64,000 nt of DNA from Eulemur rufifrons (GCF_041146395.1 NC_090995.1:15813501-15877500), one strand, 5' to 3'; numbered from the stretch's first letter, positions 38,131 to 48,364 are shown. Made by a program: numbers and translations. Notes: generated from the sequence alone by a model not told the origin.

Positions 38131-41100
38131 CTGGTCTCAAGGGTCGAGGATATCTGTGTGAGAGATATCTGAGTCGGTCTCCGGAGGCTGAGGTAGGTAT
38201 CTGTCTGCGTGGGCCCAGAGAAGTTGTCTGAGGAGGGAGAGATATGGGAGATGGGAGGCCAAAGGTGGGGGCCGGGCTGGAAGATGGTGGCTAATGAGAA
38301 AAGGCCGGCCGTACATGAGTTCGAAAGGGCTAAGGTAGGTAGGATGTCGAGGGGCTGCCCTGATCCGGGTGAGAGCTAAGGGCAAAAGGTCAAGCTATGC
38401 TTGGCAGGTCTCAATAATGAGTTTGGTGAGGTGGTCTTTGATTAGTCTGTTAGCCCTTTTAACCTTTCCTGAGGACTGAGGCCTGCAGGGAACGTGAAGT
38501 TTTCACTCGACATCGAGAGCCTCACAGACCTGATGAACAACCTTAGAAACAAAAGCAGGGCCATTGTCAGACTGAATGGAGGAAGGAAGGCCGAAGCGTG
38601 GGATAATTTCAGTAAGGAGAGCGGAGGCAACAACAGCAGCAGGTTCATTGGCAGTGGGAAAGGCTTTAACCCACCCCGTAAAGGTATCTACCAGTGTTAA
38701 AAGATATTTGAAACGCCTGTGAGGTGGCATATGGGTGAAATCTACCTGCCAGTCTTGCCCAGGGAGGTGACCACGCATCTGGTGGGTGCATACAGGGGGT
38801 TTGAAGCCCCTTGAGGGTTAACAGAGGCACAGATGTCACAGTTTGAGCAAACAGTTTTGATGAGAGAATACAGGGCAGGGTGTGAAAATAGAGGCTGTAA
38901 GAGGTGGAAGAGGCCCTTAGTGCCCATATGAGGTGAAGAGTGGACCTGGCCAATGAGTTTTAGGGCCCGTGCCTTAGGGAGCGCCAGCTTGCCGTCCTTA
39001 GGAAGGACCCACCCTTCAGTGGTGGTTGATCCCCCTTGGGCGAGAAGGCTGTCAGGCTCCTCTGGAGTGTAGCGAGGCTGGAGGGAAGGAATGGAAAGGA
39101 AAAGAAGAGGAGCCGGACTAGGATGTTTTTGGGATGTTAGACTATGGGCAACAGTATTAGCATAGTTGTTTCCCTTAGCGACGGGGGACCCGTCCGTCTG
39201 GTGTCCCTTGCAGTGTATGATGGCTAATTGGGTGGGTAACTGAAGGGCCTCGAGGAGACGGGAGATAAGGGTGGTGTTAATAACAGGGGAGCCCTTGGTG
39301 GAGAGAAAGCCCTGTGCTCTCCATATGGCAGCATGGCAGTGAGCTATCATAAACACATACTTGGAGTGTATGTACGTATTTACAATCTTGCCTTTGGCTA
39401 GGTGTAAGGCTCGGGTGAGAGCAATGAGTTCTGCCTTTTGGGAGGTGGTGCCCTCCGGAAGTCGGGAGGCTTCTATTACCTGAGAGGCAGAGACAATGGC
39501 ATAGGCCGCCCGGTGTTTGCCATCCTGACCTGTGACAGAGCTGCCATCAACAAAGAAAGTTAACTCTGCTGTAGGAAGTGGCTTGTCTGACAGATCAGGT
39601 CTACGGGTAGTGGAGACTTCAACCATTTCTGAGCAGGAGTGTGAGGACAGGGTAAACAGGGAATGGGGAGCAGAGTAGCAGGGTTTAGAGTCGGGGACTG
39701 TGATAAAGTAATGGTGGGATTTTCAATAAACAAGAGATGGAATTCCTGTAGTCTAGACAGGGTGAGGAGGGCTAAAGAGCGGTGAGTTAGAAGGTCCTGT
39801 AAACAGTGGGTGGAGAAGACATATAAGTTCTGTCCCAGGGAGAGTTTCAGGGCCTCCCTGGTGAGAGTAGCGGCTGCGGCTAAGGCACGGAGACAGGGCG
39901 GCCAGCCACGGACCGTGGTGTCCAGCTGTTTGGATAAGTAGGCCACTGGGGTGGACATGGGAGTAGGTCCCAGAGGTTGGGTGAGGACTCCGAGGGCCAG
40001 GCCCTGGCGCTCATCCGTGTAGAGCTTAAAGGGTTTTTCAGGATGAGGGAGTCTTAGAGGGGGTGCTTGTAAGAGAGAGTCTCAAAGTTTTAGGAATGCG
40101 CGAGAGACAGCCTGAGGGTTTAAGAGAGGGCCAGCAGAGGCATCACGTGCTGCCTCATAGAGGGGTTTGGCAAGGAGAGAAAAGTTGGGGATCCAGTGTC
40201 GGAAGAATCCAACAAACCCAAGGAAGGATAGAATTTGTTCTGCAGTGGTGGGAGGCTGGAGGTCGCAAAGAGCCTGCTGGCGATCAACAGTGAGATGACG
40301 GGAAGTGGGGGTGAGACTAAGTCCAAGGTAAGCGACAGTAGGCTTAGACAGCTGAACTTTGGAGGGGGACACCCGGTAGCCCTTAGGGGCAAGGAAGTTG
40401 AGTAGAGAGGCAGTGTGTGTGCGGCTGTCAGAGTATGAGGGGCTGCAGAGTAATAAATCGTCCACATATTGGAGGACAGTGCTCGGCTGTAAGGGGTATT
40501 GAAGAAGATCTTGGGCGAGAGCCTGACCAAAGAGGTGGGGGCTGTCCCTGAACCCCTGGGGCAGGACAGTCCAAGTGAGTTGTCGAGACATGTTCATGTC
40601 GGGATCTTCCCATGTAAAGGCAAAGAGATTGTAGCTGGCTGGGTCTAAAGGAATGGTGATGAAAGCATCCTTGAGGTCCAGGACAGAAAAATGGGTGGTG
40701 GAGGGTGGAATATGAGAGAGTAAAGTGTAGGGATTAGGCACCACAGGGTGTATGGGGACAACTGCCTCGTTAATGAGTCTGAGGTCCTGGACTAGCCGGT
40801 AGGAGCCATTTGGCTTTCTTACCGGGAGAATGGGTGTGTTATAGGGAGAGTCAGTTGGAATCAAAAGTTTCTCACGCAAAAGACGTTCTGTGATGGGTTT
40901 TAGACCTCTGCAGTGGGTTGGTGAAATAGGAAACTGTGGCCGGGAAGGGAAGGATGAGGGGTCTTTGAGTCGAATGAGGAGGGGGGTGTGGTGTGTGGCC
41001 ACCACTGGGGTGGAGGTGTCCCAAACCTGGGGGTCTACGAGTTCTGGTGGGAGGAGGTATGTAGGACTCGGTAAAGCGGGAGAGGCTGTGGGCGGAGCTG

Positions 41101-41420
41101 AGGAATCTGGAGAGAGAGAGAGAAGGAGGGCGGAAGTTCCAGAGGAAAAGTGGAGGATGGTGCCCAGCTTGGTTAATAAGTCCCTTCCCAAAAGTGGAGT
41201 GGGACAGGAGGGCATGATAAGGAAGGAATGGGTGATGGGACGGTCATCTATTAGACAAGTTAGGGGACCGGTGGTGGGGGGTCGAGAGGGATTGCCGTCA
41301 ATACCCACGACCGACACCTGGGAAGGATAGGTAGGGCCTGAAAAGGAAGGCAGGACAGAGTAGGTAGCCCCCGTGTCAACCATAAAGGACACCGCCTTAC
41401 CCGCTACCTTGATTGTTACC
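38131..41420 (-). pseudogene. pol: Provirus pro-pol remnant (protease, RT, RNase H, integrase)
   Basis: Domains in order on the minus strand: protease with DTGATYSVL near 41375 and LLGRDLL downstream; reverse transcriptase with LPQGF and the active-site YVDD (40457-40468); a connection region; RNase H with FVDGSS near 39550; integrase with an H-H-C-C zinc finger (39000-38830), catalytic Asp in VDFTHMP and in SDNGPAF, and a C-terminal LSPFELMYGRP segment near 38310. Lesions: a TGA at 40082-40084 between RT and the connection (same frame continues), a frameshift near 39630, another near 38790, and a TGA at 38503-38505. At the position expected for the integrase catalytic Glu the codon is AAA (Lys; 38458-38460). 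Long open stretches survive (436 and 294 codons), so decay is moderate. Confidence 0.93.
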
Positions 41421-41429
41421 CTGGGCTTG

Positions 41430-42979
41430 GCGAGGGTGGTTGGGGGTCACCGAGTCGGGGTCTCTTCAGTCTTCGGCAGCCAGACCCCAAGCTGCCATCG
41501 GCAGGTCTAGGGATGGAAGGACTCACCCTCTGGACTTCTGTCCCAAGGGGCAGTCACTTTTCCAGTGTCCCTCTTGACCACAGCCGGGCAAGGCGTGGGT
41601 GGAAGTGGCTGCCGGCACCACTTGGCCCAGTGGCCTTCCTTACTGCACTTGAAGCAGGTGCCTGGCGGAGCGCGGCTGCTCACTTTAGACGAGGTCGATG
41701 GCTTCTCGGGTCTCCCCGGCCTCAGGGCTGCAAACAAGGCTTGGGCCTGCAGGTGTGCCTTTTGGTGGACACGGGCCTCCCTTTGGGCCTCTGCCTGTTC
41801 ATCTCGGGAATTGAAGACTTTAAATGCCATATTCACCAGGTCTCGGATAGGGGTCTGAGGGCGCTCCTCTGCCTTTTTTGTGTTTCTTTGTGATGTCAGG
41901 GGAGGACTGAGGAATAAAGTGAGTTGTAAAGACAGTAGACCCTGCGGGGGAGGTAGGCTCTAGACGGGTATATTGGATAAGGGCGTCTGTAAGGCGGCTG
42001 AGAAAGGCCGCAGGGTTTTGTCTGCCTGTTGAGTGATCTCCCTGAGTTTAGGCACTTTTCAATCTGAGAAGGGTCAGAAAGGGAGAAGGGAGCATGTACG
42101 CGTACAAGCCCTTCGGCGCCTGCCACCTCCCATAAGGGACAGAGGAGGGGCTGGTCCGAGGGTTTGCGTGGGAGCGAGTGTGCCGGCTGACGGGAGGCTG
42201 ACGGGAGACTGACGGGAGACATCGGCAGAGCGGCTGGGAGATGCGGGAGGATGGGCGGGCGCCTGTGGGTGTGGTGGGGGTCGAGTGGGGGGAGGGCTGA
42301 GGGAGCCGGGTGGATCGGAGAAAGCAGAAGGGGCGTCTGAAGGGACGTCCGGGGGAGAGTTAGAGGGAGAAGAGGCGGAGGGGGGTGGGGGACCCAGCAC
42401 AAGGAGGACCTGTGTGGGGTGGCAGGTCAGACAGAGAGGACGGGAGCGCCAACAGAAAAAGGCTTGGACATATGGGATCTCCGACTATTTGCCATTCCTG
42501 TGACAAAAGTTATTAAGGTCTTGCAGAATATTGAAACTGAAAGTCCCATTTTCAGGCCACTGGGAGTCATTGTCCAACTTATACATTGGCCAGGCAGTGT
42601 TGCAGTAAAGAATGAGGCACTTGGGCCGGATGCCTAAATCCAGGGCCTTCAGATTGGCCAGCAGACACCCCAGGGGCGTCTCGTGGGGAATTTTGGTCAC
42701 CCATGTCACCTCAACCCGGATGGGGAAACAGCCAGGAACAGTATCCTGGCTACGGAGGCAGCAAAAGCCTGGGGGGACGTCTCCGCCCAAGACTAGTGTG
42801 CCGGCACGGAAAGGGGTGAGAGGAATCCAGGCGTCCCCGAATAGCCTCAGCCCCCAGAAGGGGGAGCCTCCAACGTGGGCCCACGGTTTAGAGGGAACAG
42901 TATCCCGGAAGGAACAGAGGCTTCTGGGGGGTCCGGGTTGGGATAACACGGGGTGACTCACCCAGGCCGAGGTCGTCAA
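41430..42979 (-). pseudogene. gag: Provirus gag remnant
   Basis: Three parts are recognisable on the minus strand. A matrix-type segment (42979-42485) carries a gammaretroviral 'TPLGCLLANLKALDLG' stretch and W-P near its end. A very proline-rich linker (42400-42120) leads into the first residues of capsid near 42100. A capsid end and nucleocapsid follow (41836-41507), with the zinc knuckle CFKCSKEGHWAKWC (C-X2-C-X4-H-X4-C). The middle of capsid is missing: only ~250 bp separate its first residues from its end, where several hundred are usual. Frames change between the parts. The nucleocapsid leads towards protease as in gag-pro-pol elements. Confidence 0.88.
42956..42962 (-). other. Possible proviral major splice donor
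   Basis: On the minus strand CCTGG|GTGAGTC lies about 100 bp after the primer site and just before the matrix-type frame, a usual place for a retroviral 5' splice site. The function is inferred from position only. Confidence 0.35.
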
Positions 42980-43061
42980 TCAGGGACTGGAAGGCAGTCA
43001 GCGGAGGTCCCGGTCCAGGAAGTGAGAGTTCTCGGAAGGGGGTGGTGCAGCCAAAGGCCCC

Positions 43062-43079
43062 TCCCGGGTTTCGGCACCA
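43062..43079 (-). other. Primer binding site, tRNA-Phe type
   Basis: The minus strand reads TGGTGCCGAAACCCGGGA, two bases after the 5' LTR. This is complementary to the 3' end of tRNA-Phe (GGGTTTCGGCACCA). It supports an ERV-F-type assignment over ERV-H, -W or -E. Confidence 0.92.
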
Positions 43080-43081
43080 AA

Positions 43082-43391
43082 TGTAAGGTTTCTTTGAAGT
43101 AGCCGGCGCCAGAGAAAGAGAGACGAACAGAATTGAAAAGGGGAAAGCAACGAGGCTTTATTAGGGCGCTCCCGGGGCCCGTGAGAGAGAGACCCGAGAA
43201 GTCGCGTGGCACAGAAGTTTGAGTGGGTTTTTATATGTCCTTAGGGTTGGGGGATGGGAGCTTCTTTGGCCAGGAGACTTCGGCTCCAGGAGTAAGGAAT
43301 TTGTTTAAGTTTTGGGGCGGGTACCGAGGGACAGGAGGAGCCGCCTCTTTTTTCATTAGGGAAGGGAGGGGTGCCTGCCACCAGCCTTACA
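43082..43391 (-). repeat. 5' LTR of the provirus
   Basis: 310 bp with TATAAAA (43229-43235) and AATAAA (43157-43162) on the minus strand. Compared with the 3' LTR it carries extra bases near 43199-43214 and lacks about 4 bp near 43300. Any residual promoter activity would run leftward, antisense to the RBM44-like exons upstream. Confidence 0.96.
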
Positions 43392-43534
43392 AAAGGAATG
43401 TGTGTAAAGAGGTCTCTGAAACCACTAGCTGGAGCCAGCACTAACACTAAGGAGTTAAGATCCTGTGTACATCCAGTGTTCTCATAGCACTTCTCTGAAC
43501 CGGGGACAAATGACAGACTTTTTTAGTCGTGACG

Positions 43535-43807
43535 TACAGTCAGCCCGTGGGTTCTGTATTCATGGATTCAACCAACTTTCTTGTCATTATTTCCTAAACA
43601 ACGCAGCATAACAACTATTTACATAGAATTTACATTGCGTTAGGTATTATGAGTAATCTAGAGGTAATTTAAGGTGTATAGGAGGATGTGTGTGGATTAT
43701 ATGCAAATACTATGCCATTTTATATAAGGGATTTGAGCATCCTCAGATCTTGGTATCCGCAGGGAGTCCTAGAACCAGTCCCCCAGGGATACCAAAGGAC
43801 AGCTGTA
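43535..43807. mobile_element. MER2 DNA transposon
   Basis: TACAGTCAGCCC... to ...GGACAGCTGTA, with 'ggattcaaccaactttcttg', 'gagtaatctagaggtaattt' and 'atatgcaaatac'. It lies only ~140 bp beyond the provirus. Confidence 0.8.
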
Positions 43808-44100
43808 ACTGATTACTCCGTTTAGATGTAATTTATTCATTTGAGCTATGAGAGACTTAATATCAACTAATCCATACCCATTTATTTTTCAAGATGATAT
43901 GATTAAGGCCCAGAAATCTTAACACAGTACTCCAGGCTTTTGGTCTTCAGTCTGGTCATGCTGATATTTGTTGATAACTTTATGATAAGCTTTGTGATAG
44001 TAAAAAAGAAACCATGAAATATGTAGCAAGTTTTCATTTTCTCTTAAACATCTCAATACAATGATGATCATTTCTGTGGTATATTCTGTTTTTCTACAAG

Positions 44101-44180
44101 CAGAAATGTATGCTGAACCCTTACGAAGAGATAAAGGTTATTTGGTACATGTTGGTGGTCTCTGCCCTTCAGTATCTGAG
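44101..44180 (+). pseudogene. RBM44: RBM44-like exon, start of RRM
   Basis: Acceptor tttttctacaag|CAG and donor TCTGAG|gtatgc. A NAGNAG pair (CAAGCAG) makes two acceptors three bases apart, both in phase with the preceding exon. The frame reads [20 protein letters not shown] and on to [12 protein letters not shown] is the first beta strand (RNP2-type) of an RNA-recognition motif. Confidence 0.8.
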
Positions 44181-44228
44181 GTATGCCAAGATTTCTTTTT
44201 GAACTTCATATTATTTCTCTTTTTTTAG

Positions 44229-44302
44229 GCTGATTGAAGGTCTCATTTCCAGAAATACCTAGTTTCTGAAATTTCAATTTATGATTCTTGTACTAACTAC
44301 AG
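44229..44302 (+). pseudogene. RBM44: RBM44-like exon, RRM helix 1 to strand 2, with stop
   Basis: Acceptor tttttttag|GCT, only 48 bp after the previous donor, and donor ACTACAG|gtgtgt. The frame reads A-D, then TGA (44235-44237), then RSHFQKYLVSEISIYDSCTNY, ending in phase 2. The stop stands where a leucine is usual in this helix (one-base change from TTA). The intron before it is unusually short. Confidence 0.8.
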
Positions 44303-44654
44303 GTGTGTTTCCCAAATTCAGTCCGATGTGCATTACTGTGTGCCTGCTGCTCACTAGAGGTTCTGTACCAGACATCAGCCACAGTGGGGATAAAGTCAAA
44401 GGCCATTCCCACAGGAGGGTCCCAGGCTAGTATAGGGGGCCGTGCAGACAAATAGTTGCAGTCATTATAGACAAATAGCTGCAGTCATTAGTTCGTGCTG
44501 TTCTTAATCAGATCTTTCTTGGATTATACTTTGTAGCTTGTTATTAGTGGTATAGAGCAGACTTACTGACTTTCGTGTACTTTATCTTGTTACGCACTGT
44601 TTCACAGGGAATGTAGAGAGCCTTAGTTAAGGAGAACGGGCTCCAGAAAGAGAT

Positions 44655-44880
44655 AACTTTGGCTCAATTCCCAGGTCTGTCAGCAACTTGATGAATAAAT
44701 TTGGGCAATTTACTTGACCTTTTTGTACCTCAGCCTCCTCTTTGTCTATAAAGTGAGGTCGATAGTACTGTCATAGCGATGTTGTGAAACTACTATGAGT
44801 TAAGTATGTAAAGCACTAGGAGTAAAGCCTGGCACATAGTAGATGCTCAGAAAATTGTATTCTATTATTTCTGAGTTTAA
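44655..44880 (+). mobile_element. MIR, plus orientation
   Basis: 'tgggcaatttacttgacctt', 'tttgtacctcagcctcctct', 'aagcctggcacatagtagat' and 'gctcagaaaattgtattcta' are MIR. Confidence 0.88.
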
Positions 44881-45908
44881 TTACTTTTTAGATGACACTT
44901 TTATACTTTTTAGGTAGATAGCTACATCATCTGTATATAATCTCTTCCAATCTGTATGTTGCTACTTTCTATTTTGTGACATTTTTAGATCATTCAAATC
45001 TCAATGGTGATGGAATGGAAATACCTTTACTGTCTTCTGATAAAAAATGATGGCTGTTCATTTCAGATATGAAAATCTTTATCAATTAAGAGAGAATCCT
45101 GTTTGTAGTTGGGGTTGAAATTTGTTAAAAAATAGGTGTTTAATTTTATTTAATGGAGTCACCTAAGAGTATATGCTTTCTAAATTTTACTCATTAATGT
45201 GGTATTAATACATTTCATTAAAGTAGTATTATAATCCTAGTAGTATTTACCTGATGTGAAAGATTCTTTTAGTATCTTGTTGAATCCTTAAAACAAACTG
45301 TGGGGTTTTCTTTTCTTAAGTATTATACATACTGTGTGGAAATTTACAAAATACAATTAAATGCAAAAATACAAGGAGGTTATAAAAAATTATCCATTGT
45401 CCCATCATTTGAAAACAATCACTTTTCAGATTTGGTATGTATCCTTCCACTGACACTCTCTAGGTCTGGTGCTTTTATAGGAATAGCTCTTGCCTGACTT
45501 TTTTCTCAATTATATGGTTAAAATTCTGATTCGATGTTCCAACTTTTTTTTTTTTTTTTTGGTCTAAATATTTCCCCACAACAAGGCCATAAAGATATTC
45601 TCTTAAATATTCTGGCAAACGTTTTAAATTTTGACTTTCACATTGCAAGCCTTTGAGTCACCTGGAGGTTGTTTGAACATAGGAATTAATTTTAACTTTT
45701 TTAGTATAAATAGTCCCCAGATTGCTAATCTCTGTAACTTTATCATATATCAGCTTTGCAAATGTTTTACATTAAATTTTAATATAAAATTAATAGGAGA
45801 TAATTAATGAGAAATGCTTAGTGTCTTTTATTTCTCATCTTTAATTTGGTTTTTATTTAGTTATCTTAAATAAACATTGTTCCTGATTTCAAGCTAAGTA
45901 TATCAACC
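44881..45908. other. AT-rich intronic DNA
   Basis: No repeat family or exon could be supported apart from a T run at 45545-45560. Confidence 0.5.
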
Positions 45909-46250
45909 TTTTTTTTTTTTTTTTTTTTTTTCCAGACAGAGTCTCACTCTGTTGCCCAGGCTAGAGTGCCGTGGCATCAGCCTTGCTCACAGCAACCTCA
46001 GACTCCTGGGCTCAAGGGATCCTACTGCCTCAGCCTCCTGAGTAGCTGGGACTATAGCCACCCACCACCATGCTGGGCTAATTTTTTCTATATATATAAT
46101 TTTAGCTGTCCATATGATTTCTTTCTGTTTTTAGTAGAGACGGGGTCTCACTCTTGCTCAGGCTGGTCTCGAACTCCTGACCTTGAGCGATCCACCCGCC
46201 TTGGCCTCCCAGGGTGCTAGGATCACAGATGTGAGCTACTACACCCGGCT
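45909..46250 (-). mobile_element. Alu, minus, with target duplication
   Basis: A long T run, 'gctagagtgccgtggcatca', and the strepsirrhine linker 'tatataattttagctgtcca'. It is flanked by TATATCAACC at about 45898 and 46254. Confidence 0.94.
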
Positions 46251-46378
46251 TAATATATCAACCTTTATAAGAGCATTTATTATTGTGAAAACTATATTTG
46301 AGCCAGTGGTTACAAAATTAAGTTCGAGGTAATTAAAGTCAATGAAAAACCTTTTGGTTTTCTGCTTTTCTATTTTAG

Positions 46379-46456
46379 ATATGCAACTCTTGCTTTCCAA
46401 AAAAAAAAAAAAAAACACAAAAAACGGTGATATAAAGATGGCTGTGAAGGAAATGA
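46379..46456 (+). pseudogene. RBM44: RBM44-like RRM exon, frameshifted and truncated
   Basis: Acceptor tattttag|A completes an Arg codon with the previous exon. The frame reads YATLAFQ (RNP1-like strand) and then hits an expanded A run. The next recognisable peptide, DIKMAVKEMN, begins at 46429 in a different frame (offset 49 nt from 46380). After AATG at 46456 the sequence is GGTGCCAAAAAGGTAGGGGA, which matches a MER1-type transposon end, not an RRM. The last strand of the domain and its donor are lost. Confidence 0.78.
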
Positions 46457-46482
46457 ATGGTGCCAAAAAGGTAGGGGACTGC
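46457..46482. mobile_element. MER1-type terminal remnant in the RRM exon
   Basis: GGTGCCAAAAAGGTAGGGGA and 'ctgctg' match the end of the complete copy at 31040-31065 (GGTGCCAAAAAGGGTTGGGG). Only this tip is recognisable. Confidence 0.5.
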
Positions 46483-46669
46483 TGCTTTCCAGTCTTTTCT
46501 TTTCTTCTTTATTCTTGAATAGTGCTACTCTGTAAGTAACTAATTATTATACTTTCATCACTTTTTATAGCTAATGTTATCTCATAATTATTAAAACCAT
46601 AAATGTAGTCATTTTATTTTTTTATGGCCTCATCTGTACCTCACTGAGGTTTTAAACACGATGTGGAAA

Positions 46670-46870
46670 ATGATGGAAGTTCGCTCTGCCTCCTGCTCAT
46701 CCTGTGACTCTGGGAGAGCTACCTCACTCTCTGAGCTTTTTGTCTTAAAATGAGTGTAATAGTTCTTACCTGAAATATTTATAAGTTTAAATGAGCTTAA
46801 TATGGAAAAATTCTTAGTACAGTGTACTGAGGATGTACTCAGTAAGTACAGCTATTATCGTCGCTATTAC
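46670..46870 (+). mobile_element. MIR, plus orientation, diverged
   Basis: 'catcctgtgactctgggaga', 'tctctgagctttttgtctta' and 'agtacagctattatcgtcgc' follow MIR order. Confidence 0.6.
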
Positions 46871-46974
46871 ATACCAGTAATTTGGCTTTTTCTTGGAGAG
46901 CTCATTTTTTCTGTGGTTTCAACTATCACTTTAAACTATCACATTCCAATCTTTTCACTTATTTACTGAACAAA

Positions 46975-47110
46975 GAGTTATTACATACCAACTGTGTACA
47001 TTATTCTAGGAACTGGGAAAGCAACAGTGAACAAAATAGACAAAAATCTGTGCTTTTATATGAAGCTTAAATCTAGTGGGAGAGATAATGGCAATAAGTA
47101 AAATGTAATA
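46975..47110 (-). mobile_element. L2 3'-end fragment, antisense
   Basis: 'tattctaggaactgggaaag', 'caacagtgaacaaaatagac' and 'aaatctagtgggagagataa' match the reverse-complemented L2 3' end. 47111-47770 beyond it is AT-rich with nothing identified. Confidence 0.65.
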
Positions 47111-47771
47111 TTCTAGTGTGACAGAGCTAATATTTTATGTATTTTGCCCTGACTTTTCATCTAGGATTTAAAGTCTGAGCCCTTCCTTTGTTGAATTTTT
47201 GCAGGATTTACAGTGGTTTTGCACCATTTATAGTCTATTTGCATGGTTATTGGTAACTAATTGATCATTTTAATTATATCTTTCACAAGTGAAGGAGGCT
47301 GCACTTTATATTACTAGTCCCCCTTCCCTTCATAACCAGTGATACAATTCTGGGCATGTAGTTTGTGTTCATTACATAAAGTATTTAGTAAATAAAATAT
47401 AGAATATTTATAATTACTCTTCAGACCAACCTTTATCAGGTGGGTTGGTTATGTCCTGTCTTTGGAGGGTTGAGAAAATAGTTACACCATTTGCTCTGTT
47501 CTGGGGTTCAGAGGAAGAATCCCAGTTGAGGAAGGCTGATTTAGACACAGTCTCATAGACTTTATCATTACTATAAAAAATTATGTTGGGCATGTTTTCT
47601 TAATACATAGCCCTGAACACCGCTGAAGTAAATTTACTTGGTATAAATAATCTTAAAGTAAAAATTTCAGAGCAATTTATTTTATTTATAATTTTAAAAT
47701 TTATTTTAATTGAATAAGCTGGATTATCACTATGTAATGGTTTTAAGAAAACTTTTAAAATGCTTATTTAG

Positions 47772-47914
47772 GGTGTCAAGAATTGTAAACAAATTGAACC
47801 TGCTACATTATTACCTGATGCACCTTTTAGATTCATACCTCCAAGTACATTGAACTTGCGTAGCTTCACCAAGATCATGAAGTGACTGGCTGAACTACAT
47901 CCAGAAGTCAGCAG
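47772..47914 (+). pseudogene. RBM44: RBM44-like penultimate exon, with stop
   Basis: Acceptor gcttatttag|GGT, donor GTCAGCAG|gtaaga. The frame reads [20 protein letters not shown] and on through [15 protein letters not shown], then TGA (47883-47885), then LAELHPEVS, ending in phase 2. TGA is one CpG transition from CGA (Arg). Its position inside an otherwise open exon makes a recent or polymorphic nonsense change plausible. Confidence 0.78.
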
Positions 47915-48050
47915 GTAAGAACTAAAATTATATTTTAATTGGTCTTAAGCTTTTTATGTAAAAGCATAGTTCCATTCAATAACTTAGCTGTAGTCAGATT
48001 GTGTTACTTTGGAAAAGACAAATGCTCATGTATGTTTCCACTTTGCATAG

Positions 48051-48177
48051 AGATCATATTATAGAAGCTCTTCAGGAAGTAAGAATAAATCCTAAAGGGT
48101 TTCTGAATGGCTTATCTGTTAATACTGTTGTGGAAATGACTTCATCCGTTCTGAAAAACTCTTGTTTTTGTTCCTAA
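48051..48177 (+). pseudogene. RBM44: RBM44-like last coding exon
   Basis: Acceptor ctttgcatag|A completes Arg with the preceding exon. The frame then reads [20 protein letters not shown] and on to [11 protein letters not shown], with the stop TAA at 48175-48177. No lesion is visible in this exon. The predicted helical tail resembles a small C-terminal domain. Confidence 0.75.
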
Positions 48178-48364
48178 CTGGAAGCAGAGATCATACAACA
48201 TATTCTTTTTTATTTAAATATTACTTTAAAATTTTAAGCTATTGATTTCTTTTTTCACATAAAATGAATATTAACTTAAAAATAATAAAATATAAAATTT
48301 AAAAACAAACATATTACTATTAATATAAAACCATTTACCCCAAAATTGCTTGGTTTAACATTCG

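Larger units (their letters stand above)
36774..43391 (-). mobile_element. Gammaretrovirus-like provirus with two LTRs (ERV-F/Fc-like)
   Basis: A 6.6-kb provirus lies in minus orientation, flanked by a 5-bp target duplication AAAGG (36769-36773 and 43392-43396). The order on the minus strand is 5' LTR, tRNA-Phe primer site, gag, pro-pol, env, polypurine tract, 3' LTR. All genes are damaged: the capsid core is missing, pol has stops and frameshifts, env surface and transmembrane parts are largely deleted. It therefore cannot make virus. The primer site and pol motifs point to class I (gamma-like), in the ERV-F group, which is an inference from the tRNA type. It is inserted in an intron of the RBM44-like pseudogene, antisense to it, as is common for tolerated intronic ERVs. 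Confidence 0.95.
34850..48177 (+). pseudogene. RBM44: RBM44-like gene, 3' part, disabled (intron-containing)
   Basis: Five plus-strand exons and part of a sixth form a consistent chain: 34850-34971, 44101-44180, 44229-44302, 46379-46456 (truncated), 47772-47914 and 48051-48177. Splice phases agree at every junction that can be tested. The middle exons encode an RNA-recognition motif (beginning [14 protein letters not shown]) and the last ones a C-terminal tail. RBM44 in other mammals is a germ-cell RNA-binding protein. The name rests on my memory of its peptide and is not database-checked. Lesions: TGA at 44235, an A-run frameshift at about 46399-46425, loss of the rest of the RRM exon, one expected exon not found, and TGA at 47883. 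Retained introns mean this is not a processed copy. It is either a lost gene in this species or a decayed genomic duplicate. The large upstream exon expected for RBM44 is not in the window. A provirus sits in its largest intron in antisense. Confidence 0.7.

Noticed and set aside
40063..41330. Plus-strand ORFs inside the provirus (for example 40890-41330)
   Set aside because: They are shadows of the minus-strand pol frame.
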